64,000 nucleotides of DNA from G963678095 sp963678095 (GCA_963678095.2 OY782746.1:186001-250000); one strand, 5' to 3'; numbered from the stretch's first letter, positions 9,509-23,412 are shown. The notes: generated from the letters alone by a model not told the origin. Made by a program: numbers and translations.

Positions 9509-11029
9509 TCAAAAAGCAAATAAAGAAAGCACAAAGCCTTCTTCCGTCAAATAGCGCGGATCAAAGACGCGCAAACGCAATGCATTGGCAATCTTTTCAC
9601 AGTCGTTTTGAAACAACTCTTTATTTACGTTAAAGCGCGATAACAAAAGCTTTTTATTTATAAAATTAATTCCATTAACCGTTGTAAACGATAAAAAGAC
9701 ACTAAGTGCTCTTGTCTCCGGTGATTCCGCGACCGGTAAACTCGAACACACATGTTGCCACATTTTCAGCATCATATTTCGCGCATACAGACTAAAATGA
9801 TACCGTGCTGCCAATGATCGCAAAATAACGCTCGCCTGCTCATCCTGCTGCTCATTATGAGTATCAATCTTAGGAAATCCTCGCATCAATAGATTCGGTG
9901 AAACCACATTCACTTTGGCCAGCCGAACAAGAATATCAATCGTATGGCGCACAGCTACTGCATGTCGCTTAAAAAAGTCATCCAAGCTTGCACTTTTTTC
10001 CTGCTGGCGATAAACCTGCTGCTGGCGGACAACTTCCTCTTTTATTCGATTGCGCAAATTTTTACTGGCAGGCACACTGGTTATATAGTTGAGCATAACC
10101 ACTCCTTTTAAGTAAATATGCCCGTAAAGCAAAACCTTGCGATAATCGTACAGTCCATAATCTGGTTGTGGCAACTGCATGTGTTCATTCGTAAATAAAT
10201 TCGTACATTCTACCATATCATCATCACGGACATAATTAATAAAGAAAACCGTAAATTCTGCTTTCAGCAAATCCTGCAAAATACGCAATTCTGTTTGCTG
10301 TACAAAATCTTTATTTGTATTATAAAAATGCTGTAATGGTGAAAGATCATTACAGATTAAATGGTAATCAAACAAGAAATAATCCCAAAAGCCGAGCCAA
10401 AAATCATCATTCTCATTTTCTGGTATTACCGTAAATGGGCCCGCATATAAGGACAAGGCCCGATTAAAGTCGCTGGAAAATTCTTCACTTTTATAGTATA
10501 CCCCAATTTTATTTAATAAGCTTTCCAGCAAGACGTTCAGGCGGGTGGCATCCTCTGCCGTTATGCCATCCGCCTGATCAAGGCTATCATAAATTTTGTC
10601 ATATCCCAGCTCATCCTGAGGTATCTTAAACATCCCGTTAACATAAAAATGTTTCATGCCAGCATATAAAGCTGGCATATAATCTGTATTTAACTCTGTA
10701 TCGAGATATTGCAGAAAATTTTTAAGAACAAAGAAAAAATATGTGATCTGCTTTTCTTCCAAAGGAAACTCGGGATTTCGTTCACTGGTCCAAACCGCCG
10801 CCTTCACATAATCTGTTGGCAGCAAGGAACTCATAGCATATACCTTGATATCATCGAGGTACAGATATAGATACTTTATCTGCTGCCAAATGCTCCTCAT
10901 ATCAACATCAGAGCGCCCAGCCCATGCTTTTTTCCGCAAGAATTTTTCCAGCCACTGCTGCTTTACGACAAGATCAAAATGCGGGAACTTACTATAAAAA
11001 AAATGTACTTCATCATATACATTATTCAT
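9509..11029 (-). CDS. Hypothetical protein, 506 residues
   Basis: I do not recognise this family. The protein is rich in aromatic residues and lacks a signal peptide or clear membrane segment, so it is probably cytoplasmic and largely helical. AAGGAG lies about twelve bases before the ATG, a long spacing. It is upstream of, and likely cotranscribed with, the zinc-ribbon membrane protein, and sits just downstream of the rRNA operon terminator. Coding is supported by the long open frame, the SD and amino-acid composition. Confidence 0.75.
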   Translation of the reverse strand: MNNVYDEVHFFYSKFPHFDLVVKQQWLEKFLRKKAWAGRSDVDMRSIWQQIKYLYLYLDDIKVYAMSSLLPTDYVKAAVWTSERNPEFPLEEKQITYFFFVLKNFLQYLDTELNTDYMPALYAGMKHFYVNGMFKIPQDELGYDKIYDSLDQADGITAEDATRLNVLLESLLNKIGVYYKSEEFSSDFNRALSLYAGPFTVIPENENDDFWLGFWDYFLFDYHLICNDLSPLQHFYNTNKDFVQQTELRILQDLLKAEFTVFFINYVRDDDMVECTNLFTNEHMQLPQPDYGLYDYRKVLLYGHIYLKGVVMLNYITSVPASKNLRNRIKEEVVRQQQVYRQQEKSASLDDFFKRHAVAVRHTIDILVRLAKVNVVSPNLLMRGFPKIDTHNEQQDEQASVILRSLAARYHFSLYARNMMLKMWQHVCSSLPVAESPETRALSVFLSFTTVNGINFINKKLLLSRFNVNKELFQNDCEKIANALRLRVFDPRYLTEEGFVLSLFAF

Positions 11030-11186
11030 GCGTTTAAAGATCTCCTTATTCAGCCTGCGCTTATAAAGCTTATTATATCACATTTGTCTAAAATACACCT
11101 AACACAAATACAGGATGGACGGCAAAGTTTAAAGCCTTGCTCGATGAAAATCTCTTATCTTAGTTGTCTTTGTCTTTTTGCCCACA

Positions 11187-11218
11187 AAAAAAGCACCTGC
11201 ACAAGGCAGATGCTTTTG
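11187..11218 (-). terminator. rRNA operon terminator
   Basis: On the minus strand, AGCATCTGCC pairs with the GCAGGTGCT arm, followed by seven Ts. It lies immediately downstream of 5S rRNA. Confidence 0.85.
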
Positions 11219-11220
11219 CT

Positions 11221-11337
11221 AACCGGCAATTTCCTATCCTCCCAGGGCGTTTCCACCCAAGTACTTTCGGCCTCTGAATGCTTAACTACTGTGTTCGGTA
11301 TGGGAACAGGTGGAACCATTCAGGCATCATCACCGGA
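11221..11337 (-). rRNA. rrf: 5S ribosomal RNA
   Basis: The sequence has the standard 5S core (CCGAACACAGTAGTTAAGC on the minus strand) and complementary ends (CCGGTGAT / ATTGCCGG). At about 117 bases it is a normal length. It is the last gene of the rrn operon. Confidence 0.93.
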
Positions 11338-11408
11338 TATGTTGTTGAGAGTGTTCTCTCAAAACTATACAGAAGAAGAAATGATTTGGTTGCGAACATT
11401 TTAGTTGT

Positions 11409-16250
<4,842 letters not shown>

Positions 16251-16392
16251 AGTATATTGAAGAACCGATAAGGCTCTTAATAGTTAAGAAATTGTTTCAA
16301 GCTATGCTTGAAGTTGATTGGTTTGACTTGCGTCAAACCCGCACATCTGGCTTGAACCATGTGTTACATAGTTCTTTATTGCTGCATTGTTT

Positions 16393-16568
16393 AGTTTTCA
16401 AAGAACACCGTGCTGGCTGCTTGAGTCAGCTTTTATAGTATATATCGCTGGAAGAAGTTTGTCAACCTCTTTTTTCTGCGGCTTGGCGGGATGGAAACTC
16501 TCGTTTTTCTCGCGGCCGTTGTCATCAGCGACTTGTATTATATTACACGCTTTGATAGTTCCTGTCAA
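16393..16568 (-). promoter_or_regulatory. rRNA operon tandem promoters P1 and P2 with boxA
   Basis: On the minus strand, P1 is TTGACA (16563-16568), 17 bases, TAATAT (16540-16545). P2 is TTGACA (16460-16465), 17 bases, TATACT (16437-16442). The leader boxA TGTTCTTTGAAAACTA occupies 16393-16408. P1 begins only six bases beyond the stop codon of the upstream crp-like gene. Confidence 0.88.
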
Positions 16569-16573
16569 TAGTT

Positions 16574-17239
16574 TCATAAATTAATTATCTCAAATTCATT
16601 TTTAGTAAACGAAATAATGCCTTCCGTCTGCATTTTGCTCAGTTCGCGCGACAGTGCACTGCGATCGACACATAGATAATCCGCGAGCTGGCTGCGCGAA
16701 AATGGGATGTTGAATTTATACGATCCATTTTCTTCAATCTTGTCCATAAAAAACTGCCGCAATTTTTCATAAATGCTGCGCTGTGATAGTATACGATTCT
16801 TTTTGGTCATATGCATATTTTTCGCAGCCAGTATATTCATCATATTTTCAATGAGCTGGGCATGAAACGCACAGGCGGACGAGCAGGTTGTCACCAACCG
16901 TTTAAACTGGAGAAACATAACCTCGCAGTCGGCAGCTGCTGCCACCGTAACCGGAGACTGTTTTATTCCGGAACAAACAATGGTCTCAGCAAAAATCTCT
17001 CCGGCGGCAAGCTGCCCGACAATGGTTTTATTGCCTAAAATATCTTCCTGAATGATCTGCAGCCTGCCCGTTAATACAATACCAACGCCCGGAACAGCTT
17101 CCCCCGCCATAAAAAGAATTTCATTTTTCTTGTAAATATGCGTAGAACTGCCCAAGCACTGCAACATCGAAGCAATATTCTCTTTTTCTATATTTCGAAA
17201 CAAGTCTACTTTTGCCAAAAATTCCACATCTATATTCAT
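16574..17239 (-). CDS. Crp/Fnr-family transcriptional regulator
   Basis: The protein has a cyclic-nucleotide-binding-type beta-barrel (residues about 15-120; GRLQIIQEDILGN, GEIFAE) and a C-terminal winged HTH with FSRSQLADYLCVDRSALSREL. It is about 221 residues. The arginine of a cAMP pocket is not evident, and there is no N-terminal Fnr cysteine cluster, so the ligand is unknown. AAAGGG stands nine bases before the ATG at 17239. It follows sdaAA by 14 bases, so it is probably in the serine dehydratase operon. The closest type is YeiL/ArcR-like regulators. Confidence 0.87.
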   Translation of the reverse strand: MNIDVEFLAKVDLFRNIEKENIASMLQCLGSSTHIYKKNEILFMAGEAVPGVGIVLTGRLQIIQEDILGNKTIVGQLAAGEIFAETIVCSGIKQSPVTVAAAADCEVMFLQFKRLVTTCSSACAFHAQLIENMMNILAAKNMHMTKKNRILSQRSIYEKLRQFFMDKIEENGSYKFNIPFSRSQLADYLCVDRSALSRELSKMQTEGIISFTKNEFEIINL

Positions 17240-17253
17240 ATTCAATTTCCCTT

Positions 17254-18135
17254 TTATATACTCTTTGCTCCATACATATTTTGTTCAATCGCCTGCGCCG
17301 TCGGTGTTGCGGCCAGCCCGCCCTCCGATGTCTCCCGCAGGGATTTCGGCAGTGCTGCCCCGATATGCTTCATCGCTTCAATCACTTCATCTACTGGAAT
17401 AACGGACCGGACTCCGGCCATTGCCATATCAGCCGCCACCATAGCTTGCACAACAGCAAATCCATTGCGTTTAACACAAGGCACTTCCACCAGGCCAGCT
17501 ACCGGATCACAGACAAGGCCCAGCATGTTCTTCATTGCCAAAGCCGCTCCATCACATATTTGCTCACTGGTTCCACCTTTCAATACGACAAGTGCCGCTG
17601 CCGCCATTCCCGCCGCAGAACCGCACTCCGCCTGGCAACCGCCTTCCGCCCCGGAAATAGAAGCATTCTGGTCAATAATCATGCCAATTCCTGCCGCAGT
17701 AAACAGTGCCGCTAAAATTTCATCCTCGGTGTTTTTATTTTTTTCCGCCGCTGCTAAAATGGCCGCCGGTAAAATTCCGCACGAGCCCGCTGTCGGGCAG
17801 GCAACAATCCGTCCCATAATCGCATTAACTTCACTGATCCCCACAGCATAGGCAGTCGCCTTCATCACCACCGCGCCCGTATACCCATGATCCCCATACC
17901 CAGCCAATCGTCTCGCGTCACCACCGACAAGGCCGCTGACTGATTTTTCCTCATTTGCAATGCCTCGCAGCGCCGCCTCCTGCATAACCTGCCAATTGTT
18001 TTTCATTTTCCTCAGAACGGCTGCTCGTGAAAGCTGCGTACTTTCCATTTCATATGCAATAATCAGTTCACTGATTACTGCATTTTTGCTTTCCCCTAAA
18101 TCCACCAGATCTTTTACACTTTTAAAATTAATCAT
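17254..18135 (-). CDS. sdaAA: L-serine ammonia-lyase, iron-sulfur-dependent, alpha subunit
   Basis: This is the catalytic subunit of the oxygen-sensitive [4Fe-4S] serine dehydratase, which converts L-serine to pyruvate and ammonia. The 293-residue protein is full length. Conserved motifs include VACPTAGSCGI and GCQAECGSAAGMAAAA, plus CDPVAGLVEVPC, which together hold the cluster-ligand cysteines. GAGGTG precedes the ATG. It begins eight bases after sdaAB and is followed by the crp-like regulator. Confidence 0.95.
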   Translation of the reverse strand: MINFKSVKDLVDLGESKNAVISELIIAYEMESTQLSRAAVLRKMKNNWQVMQEAALRGIANEEKSVSGLVGGDARRLAGYGDHGYTGAVVMKATAYAVGISEVNAIMGRIVACPTAGSCGILPAAILAAAEKNKNTEDEILAALFTAAGIGMIIDQNASISGAEGGCQAECGSAAGMAAAALVVLKGGTSEQICDGAALAMKNMLGLVCDPVAGLVEVPCVKRNGFAVVQAMVAADMAMAGVRSVIPVDEVIEAMKHIGAALPKSLRETSEGGLAATPTAQAIEQNMYGAKSI

Positions 18136-18143
18136 TGCTCACC

Positions 18144-18806
18144 TCATACTGCCGGGATGCTGAAAGCATCTTCCACATCACAGACCTGCCGGCATTCTTC
18201 AACCACATCATCCGATAAAAGATCATCCGTCTCCAAAATCATCAGGGCTTCCGCACCGCGACTATGACGTGAAACCCGCATAAAAGCAATATTGACCTCA
18301 TAACGAGCCAATACATTCGTAACCTTAGCTATAATGCCCGGACAATCGCGATGCACTACAATCAGTGCCGGATATTGACCTGTCAAGGCAACATCATAAC
18401 CATCTATATTGGTTATCATCACATTGCCTCCGCCAACGGAAGCGCCAATAATCCGTGCGGTCTTGCCGCTGCTGCCCGTCAGGTAAAGCACTGCCGTATT
18501 AGGATGTGCCTCTCCTAGATTCACGCAGCAAAATTGATAGGAGATTCCTCTTTCAACTGCGATATCGAGCGCATTTCGTATCCGCTCATCCTCTGTCGAG
18601 AACCCCATAATTCCCGCCAGCAAAGCCTTATCCGTTCCATGTCCTTTATACGTCTGGGCAAAAGAACCATGCAGATTGATCTCAACAGCCACAGCCGGTT
18701 CTCCTAAAATCTTACCCGCAATCAAGCCAAGCCGCACAGCGCCCGCCGTATGCGAACTCGATGGTCCAATCATCACCGGCCCGATAATATCAAAAACTCC
18801 ATGCAA
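18144..18806 (-). CDS. sdaAB: L-serine ammonia-lyase, iron-sulfur-dependent, beta subunit
   Basis: This partner subunit of SdaAA has an N-terminal VFDIIGPVMIGPSSSHTAGA signature and a C-terminal ACT domain (about residues 145-220, VHRDCPGIIAKVTNVL). A TTG start at 18806, giving a 220-residue protein, is favoured because GGTGGTG lies six bases upstream and family members begin close to VFDIIGP. ATG codons at 18830 and 18848 lack an SD. It is the first gene of an sdaAB-sdaAA-crp operon. The start is less certain than the identity. Confidence 0.9.
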   Translation of the reverse strand: MHGVFDIIGPVMIGPSSSHTAGAVRLGLIAGKILGEPAVAVEINLHGSFAQTYKGHGTDKALLAGIMGFSTEDERIRNALDIAVERGISYQFCCVNLGEAHPNTAVLYLTGSSGKTARIIGASVGGGNVMITNIDGYDVALTGQYPALIVVHRDCPGIIAKVTNVLARYEVNIAFMRVSRHSRGAEALMILETDDLLSDDVVEECRQVCDVEDAFSIPAV

Positions 18807-18887
18807 ATCGAACACCACCAATCGTTGCATTTGCAACACAATATACATATGATTCTACTATAAAATTCTCTGTTTGAAAAGTAAAAA

Positions 18888-18922
18888 CACGGAAATTGTC
18901 AGCAGACAATTTCCGTGTTTTC
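18888..18922 (-). terminator. Terminator after the desulfoferrodoxin gene
   Basis: Near-perfect arms, ACACGGAAATTGTC / GACAATTTCCGTGT, have a short loop and Ts on the minus strand. Confidence 0.88.
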
Positions 18923-18928
18923 AAAATA

Positions 18929-19309
18929 CTATGCTTTCCACAATCCATGCAAATTGCAATATTCATAAACCGCAACCAGTTTATCACCTGCCGCCAGCAC
19001 AAAATGTGCTTCCGGAGCTTCTCCTGGCGAGAGATTTACGCGTTGCCCGCCTTTTTCTGTTTCTACATATATCCACTGGATAAAATGTTCAGGCAACATC
19101 GGATGCGCTACGCTTCCAACTTTTACTGTTACATTCGCCCCCTGCTGTTCTACTACCGGTACATGCTTTTCCTGCGCAGCATCTGTTGTATTGGCAACCA
19201 GCTCCTGCATTGGCTGTCCACAGCAATTCAACGGGCCACCGCCGTTATGAACGAGTCCTACAAGATTTCCACAGACCTTACAAACATAAAATTTCTTTTC
19301 CTGAGCCAT
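18929..19309 (-). CDS. dfx: Desulfoferrodoxin (superoxide reductase)
   Basis: This enzyme reduces superoxide to peroxide in anaerobes without making oxygen. The 126 residues contain the N-terminal rubredoxin-like desulforedoxin site (CKVCG and NCCGQPM) and the catalytic iron site with HPMLPEHFI and the C-terminal CNLHG. It is therefore the two-iron class. GGAGGG is properly spaced from the ATG. It is flanked by its own terminator and is probably monocistronic. Confidence 0.95.
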   Translation of the reverse strand: MAQEKKFYVCKVCGNLVGLVHNGGGPLNCCGQPMQELVANTTDAAQEKHVPVVEQQGANVTVKVGSVAHPMLPEHFIQWIYVETEKGGQRVNLSPGEAPEAHFVLAAGDKLVAVYEYCNLHGLWKA

Positions 19310-19442
19310 TTCTAAATCCCTCCTGTTTAATAATTACTAAAAAAGAATCTTTACAGATTTCTCTTTTAATTTTAAAACGAATGCCTTAATTTTGCAAGTT
19401 ATTTCCTGTTTAAATTTTACAAAAACTGCCACTGAGCGTTAT

Positions 19443-20843
19443 TTATTCCTCAAAGCGTTTATCAAAGTAAATACTGCCCCCGATAAATTCCCGAAGCAGA
19501 GAGTTCGACGGCACTTTGGCGCCGTTGATCGGTTTAAAAAAGGACAATAAATTCAGCAGCCGTTCTTTTGTTGCATAATGCGCACTGTCTTCCGTTACCT
19601 TATTTAAAGAAGCTTCAGCAAATGTTCGCAAGACATTCATTTCATAAAGCAGACTGGAATTAAACATCACATCTGCTTCTTCCTGATAACGAAAAACATT
19701 TTTATATTCGCCCTTTCGGACATTTACCCATTGGTTAAAGGTTTCTTCTGGATGCGTGCCCCGGAAACGGTCCCCGCGAACAAGCCGACGGATCAGACGA
19801 ACTTCGCTGGTCGGGATACGGTTCATATAATCCGCATTTAATTCAAACAAGGCATTTATATAAATCTTAAAGAATGTGCCTCGATTTATATGCGGCAACA
19901 GATTCGGATTCAACGCATGGAGCCCTTCAATGACAAGAATCTCCGAGGGGCCAATCTGCAGCGGACGCGTCTGTGGCGAACGGTTGCCTGATAAAAAATC
20001 AAAAACAGGAGTTTCTACTCTTTCGCCATTAATCAGCTGTAAAATCTGTCGCTGCAACAATGCAAGATCAATTGCCTCAAGGCTCTCAAAATCATATTTT
20101 CCGTTTTCATCGAGCGGAGTTTCTGTCCGATTGACAAAGTAATCATCCAGAGAGAGCGGCACCGGGCGCAGGCCGTTGACGCGCAGCTGCGTCGATATGC
20201 GCTGGGCAAAAGAAGTTTTTCCGGAGGAAGACGGCCCTGATATTAGTAGCACCCGCAGGGAACGATGCTGTGCCAGGATCATATCGGCAATATCGGACAG
20301 TTCCTTTTCCTGCAAAGCCTCCGACATGCAGACAATCTCCATCCCCTTGCCGTCATCGACGTAAGCATTCACATCCGCAACGAGTTCAATATTGATATTT
20401 TTCAGCCAGCGCTGCGTTTTGTCATAGGTTAACGATAGCTTATCCGGCGGAATGATGGTGGCTGTCCCGTTTTGTGCCGAATCACCAAAATCAACAATAA
20501 ATCCGGCGCCATAAGGGATTATTTTAAACGGCTCTACCATCGATGAATATGTATTGGCTGGGTATAGCACATTGACAAAACTTTCACCGATTTTATATTG
20601 ATAGTAACCATTATCTTTTTTTACAAATTCTATAGGATTGTTCTGTTCCACCCATTCTTGAAGTTTTACGCTAATTTGCCGGACTTCACGCGTTGACAAG
20701 GCCGATCCGGTCAATTTGCAAAATACGCCTTCATTGATCGAGTATGCCGTTTTTAAATGTTCTCCTGGGAATAAATCCTGTACAACTTTGATCAGCCCCA
20801 CCTTGACGGTCTGCCGTTCCTGTCGCAAATGTGTTTCTTTCAT
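19443..20843 (-). CDS. Uridine kinase-like nucleoside kinase with N-terminal extension
   Basis: The C-terminal half is a uridine kinase/phosphoribulokinase-type P-loop domain. It has GPSSSGKTSFAQR near residue 200, SLDDYFVNR just downstream and VIEGLHALNP. The first 190 residues are an extension like that of other long bacterial uridine-kinase-family proteins, and I cannot assign its function. The ATG at 20843 is preferred over GTG at 20858 because AAGGTG is six bases upstream. It is monocistronic. The substrate is not proven to be uridine. Confidence 0.82.
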   Translation of the reverse strand: MKETHLRQERQTVKVGLIKVVQDLFPGEHLKTAYSINEGVFCKLTGSALSTREVRQISVKLQEWVEQNNPIEFVKKDNGYYQYKIGESFVNVLYPANTYSSMVEPFKIIPYGAGFIVDFGDSAQNGTATIIPPDKLSLTYDKTQRWLKNINIELVADVNAYVDDGKGMEIVCMSEALQEKELSDIADMILAQHRSLRVLLISGPSSSGKTSFAQRISTQLRVNGLRPVPLSLDDYFVNRTETPLDENGKYDFESLEAIDLALLQRQILQLINGERVETPVFDFLSGNRSPQTRPLQIGPSEILVIEGLHALNPNLLPHINRGTFFKIYINALFELNADYMNRIPTSEVRLIRRLVRGDRFRGTHPEETFNQWVNVRKGEYKNVFRYQEEADVMFNSSLLYEMNVLRTFAEASLNKVTEDSAHYATKERLLNLLSFFKPINGAKVPSNSLLREFIGGSIYFDKRFEE

Positions 20844-20992
20844 TATGTTCACCTTCACTTCACCTTCCTGGCCGCAAAAACTGCTTCACGCATTTGCCAG
20901 GTCGCATAATCTGATTTACTTTCACAAGCTATAACTTCCCTATTCTGCGCGTAAACTCCTGCTTTTACGCGCAGGCTGCATCGCATAGCTAT

Positions 20993-21021
20993 TTGCAGTT
21001 TCCCAATACCTGTGATACAAT
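20993..21021 (+). promoter_or_regulatory. Promoter of the thi operon
   Basis: TTGCAG (20993-20998), a 17-base spacer and TACAAT (21016-21021) lie just upstream of the TPP riboswitch. Confidence 0.7.
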
Positions 21022-21034
21022 ATGAAAAGTTTCA

Positions 21035-21127
21035 TATTGCGGGGAGCTTGTATAGCAGGCTGAGAAAAAGTAACCGAACTTTGACCCATATACCTGATGT
21101 GGATAATGCCACCGTAGGAATTATGTT
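21035..21127 (+). ncRNA. TPP (THI-box) riboswitch
   Basis: The conserved thi-box elements are present in order: GGGGAGCTTG, GCAGGCTGAGA, GACCC, ACCTGATGTGGATAATGCCA and CGTAGGAA. A terminator follows at 21150-21182 and then thiW-thiM. Binding of thiamine pyrophosphate should reduce expression. Confidence 0.95.
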
Positions 21128-21149
21128 TATAGTATTATTACTGTAAATT

Positions 21150-21182
21150 TACAGGGGTATGCCGTCGGCATAGCCTTTTTTA
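21150..21182 (+). terminator. Riboswitch-controlled terminator
   Basis: GGGTATGCCG and GGCATAGCC form a hairpin followed by six Ts, upstream of the thiW start. It is the likely expression platform of the TPP riboswitch. Confidence 0.85.
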
Positions 21183-21240
21183 TTTTCCAAAATTGCTATA
21201 CCAGCTCGCTCGGCAAATTAAATATCGCGAGGTGTTATCT

Positions 21241-21765
21241 ATGAAGAAAAAAAACGATGTGTTGCGGCTGGCGACCCTATCGATGCTCGTCGCTTTAGGA
21301 GTTGTGATCTCCCCCCTGCTGCGCATTGAAGGGATGTGCCCGATGGCGCATTTCATTAATATTGTCTGCGCCGTTCTCCTCGGTCCCTGGTATGCCCTGC
21401 TCTGCGCCAGTCTGATTGGCATCATTCGCATGGTCCTAATGGGGATTCCGCCGCTTGCCCTGACTGGGGCTGTGTTCGGAGCCGTCTTATCCGGAATGCT
21501 GTACCGATTTTCCCGGGGAAAGCTTCTTTTTGGGGTGCTTGGCGAAATCATCGGCACCGGCATTATCGGCGCGATTGTCTCTTATCCCGTAATGACCTTG
21601 TTGTACGGAAAAACAAACCTGACCTGGTTTTTTTATGTGCCATTGTTCATCTCCGGCACCCTCATCGGCGGAACCATCGCCTATTTTTTCCTGCTGTCAC
21701 TGAAAAAATCAGGAAATCTATCCGCCATACAAAGAAAGCTGGGAGCAAAAACATATGATAAATAA
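21241..21765 (+). CDS. thiW: ThiW, thiazole/thiamine precursor ECF transporter S component
   Basis: This is a predicted substrate-binding membrane subunit of an energy-coupling-factor transporter for the thiamine thiazole precursor. The 174 residues form five or six hydrophobic helices, with family motifs GVVISPLLRIEGMCPMAHFI and GPWYALLCASLIG. GAGGTG stands six bases before the ATG; an earlier in-frame ATG has no SD. The gene overlaps thiM by 11 bases and is under the TPP riboswitch. It would need general ECF subunits from elsewhere. Confidence 0.9.
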   Translation: MKKKNDVLRLATLSMLVALGVVISPLLRIEGMCPMAHFINIVCAVLLGPWYALLCASLIGIIRMVLMGIPPLALTGAVFGAVLSGMLYRFSRGKLLFGVLGEIIGTGIIGAIVSYPVMTLLYGKTNLTWFFYVPLFISGTLIGGTIAYFFLLSLKKSGNLSAIQRKLGAKTYDK

Positions 21766-22588
21766 AACCACCTTCACCGATAAAATAGCGGCTGTTCGCC
21801 ACCAGGTAAAAAACCAGGCCCCTTTGATTCATTGCCTGACAAACCATATATCAATAAACGATTGCGCCAATGTGATTCTGACCGTCGGGGCTAAACCCAT
21901 CATGGCTGAGCATCCAGCGGAAGTTGCTGATATCACAACAGCGGCTAAGGCGCTGGTCCTCAACCTTGGAAATATCAGTGAACCGCGGCTGCAGGCAATG
22001 AACATCGCCGGCAAAGTCGCGCAGGCAAAAGGGCTGCCGATCACAATTGACCTGGTCGGTGTTGCCTGCAGCACGCTCCGCCTTGCTTTTGCCAGAGAAT
22101 TCATCGCAACCTGCAAGCCGGCTATTATCAAGGGAAATATTTCAGAATTAAAGGCCTTTGGCGGCCTAAGTACTTCCGCCGAAGGAATTGATGCCAGCCC
22201 TGCGGATATGCTTACCGACCAAAACGCCGTCGAAGTTTTTTCATTTCTAAAAAATTTATCGCAAAGGACCGGAGCCATCATCGCCGTTACCGGGAAAACG
22301 GATATTGTAAGCGACGGCCAGAATATATACCTGCTGGCTAACGGCTGTGAAATGTTGTCGGCAATCACCGGCACCGGCTGTATGATCAATGCTCTGACCG
22401 GCGCATTTCTTGCTGCCGGGGATCCGTTGATCGCGGCTATCTCCGCTTTGTCATTGATGGCAATAAGTGGAGAACTTGCCGCCACGAAGGCCGCCGGACC
22501 GGGATCGTTTAAAATGCATCTTCTGGACAACCTGTTTTGCCTGCAACCGGAAGAACTGACGGCCAGACTTCGCCTGACCGTTATTTAA
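21755..22588 (+). CDS. thiM: Hydroxyethylthiazole kinase
   Basis: ThiM phosphorylates 4-methyl-5-(2-hydroxyethyl)thiazole for thiamine salvage. The 277-residue ribokinase-like protein is full length, with PLIHCLTNHISINDCAN, GAKPIMAEHP and the catalytic GTGCMINALTGAF near residue 210. GGGAG precedes the ATG inside the thiW end, so translation is coupled. With thiW it forms a thiazole uptake and salvage unit repressed by TPP. Confidence 0.96.
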   Translation: MINKTTFTDKIAAVRHQVKNQAPLIHCLTNHISINDCANVILTVGAKPIMAEHPAEVADITTAAKALVLNLGNISEPRLQAMNIAGKVAQAKGLPITIDLVGVACSTLRLAFAREFIATCKPAIIKGNISELKAFGGLSTSAEGIDASPADMLTDQNAVEVFSFLKNLSQRTGAIIAVTGKTDIVSDGQNIYLLANGCEMLSAITGTGCMINALTGAFLAAGDPLIAAISALSLMAISGELAATKAAGPGSFKMHLLDNLFCLQPEELTARLRLTVI

Positions 22589-22700
22589 GCACGGCTCATT
22601 TTCCAGGCGTGGCAAAAAATTAATATGTTTTCAGAATATTATGGTTATAATTTCTGAAGTATGATATTCTATAGCTGAACAAACTTACAGGAGGGATTTT

Positions 22701-23045
22701 ATGAAGACAACCAAGAAGGCGAAGCCCCTGCTAACATCAACCATAGGCGATCTTACAGATCGCACCTGTGGCTTTTGCGGTCTTAATCTTCAACTCACAA
22801 AAGTGGATCGCAATGCAAAAACAGCCTGGCTATCATGCCCAATTTTTCTGTCTGAACGAAAATTTTCCAAAAACGAACACTCCTCCTTCACTGTTCCCCT
22901 CGATGAAACCGGTTATGTCGCCGGCGATGAAGAAAAGTTTTCGTTGCCAGGCAAAGATGCTTCTGCACAAAAACGCCCGCAACATGACCGACCCGAGAAA
23001 ACCGGTCATCCCCCCGGTGCTTTTGGCCGTCGTGGCAGCAGCTGA
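22701..23045 (+). CDS. Hypothetical small protein with CxxC
   Basis: This 114-residue protein is not recognised. A single CGFCG pair near residue 24 and another Cys near residue 47 may bind metal. The C-terminal 40 residues are polar and probably disordered. AGGAGGG lies well placed before the ATG, which supports expression. Promoter and terminator are unclear. It lies between thiM and the first ncRNA copy. Confidence 0.6.
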   Translation: MKTTKKAKPLLTSTIGDLTDRTCGFCGLNLQLTKVDRNAKTAWLSCPIFLSERKFSKNEHSSFTVPLDETGYVAGDEEKFSLPGKDASAQKRPQHDRPEKTGHPPGAFGRRGSS

Positions 23046-23092
23046 TATTTTATGACCTTTTCCCTATAATTAACAGAAAATTTAGAATTTCG

Positions 23093-23121
23093 TTGATGAA
23101 ACACTGACCCTATGATATAAT
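23093..23121 (+). promoter_or_regulatory. Promoter of ncRNA copy A
   Basis: TTGATG (23093-23098), exactly 17 bases and TATAAT (23116-23121). The conserved GATGAAG block starts ten bases after the -10 box, as in the other two copies. Confidence 0.85.
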
Positions 23122-23127
23122 TTTCTT

Positions 23128-23362
23128 ATAGATGAAGCTGTTCACCAGCAGTAAAGTCCTCTAACTCTTACCTGAGGCAGTTTGAACTGTTTCTTCTGCC
23201 AGAGGGCTGTCAGCGGTCACATCCTTTTTGCTCTGATATGGGTAAAGCGCTAGCGACGACAGCCTCACAGTTATAGCGCATGGTTTTTCCGATGCTCATC
23301 TACAAAAACCATAAGGGTAATACTGGATAAGCTGCAAAAGAATATTCTTTTGCAGCTTCTTT
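23128..23362 (+). ncRNA. Structured ncRNA of unknown family, copy A
   Basis: The predicted start is about seven bases after the -10 box, and the RNA ends in a strong terminator hairpin (23329-23358) with a U-rich tail. Features shared with the copies at 31198 and 50025 are a 5' GATGAAGCTGTTC block, a hairpin pair including GGCAG/CTGCC, a central stem (23202-23211 with 23258-23266), ACAGTTATAGCG directly after the stem (23267-23278), then a T-rich run. TAGATGA at the 5' end is fully complementary to TCATCTA in a downstream loop, a possible pseudoknot. It is 51 bases upstream of the GHKL ATPase, so it could be either a leader or a free RNA. Confidence 0.7.
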
Positions 23363-23412
23363 ATTAAGTTACAGAATTTTTGCCGATAAATTTTATCGCA
23401 GGGGGAATAATC

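Noticed and set aside
18888..18922. Inverted repeat as operator for sdaAB
   Set aside because: The position directly after dfx and the T run fit a terminator better.
23128..23362. ncRNA copy A as a known riboswitch (TPP, cobalamin, cyclic-di-GMP, fluoride, manganese)
   Set aside because: None of the consensus cores I know for these classes is present; the only true riboswitch cores found are TPP (21035) and cobalamin (54090).
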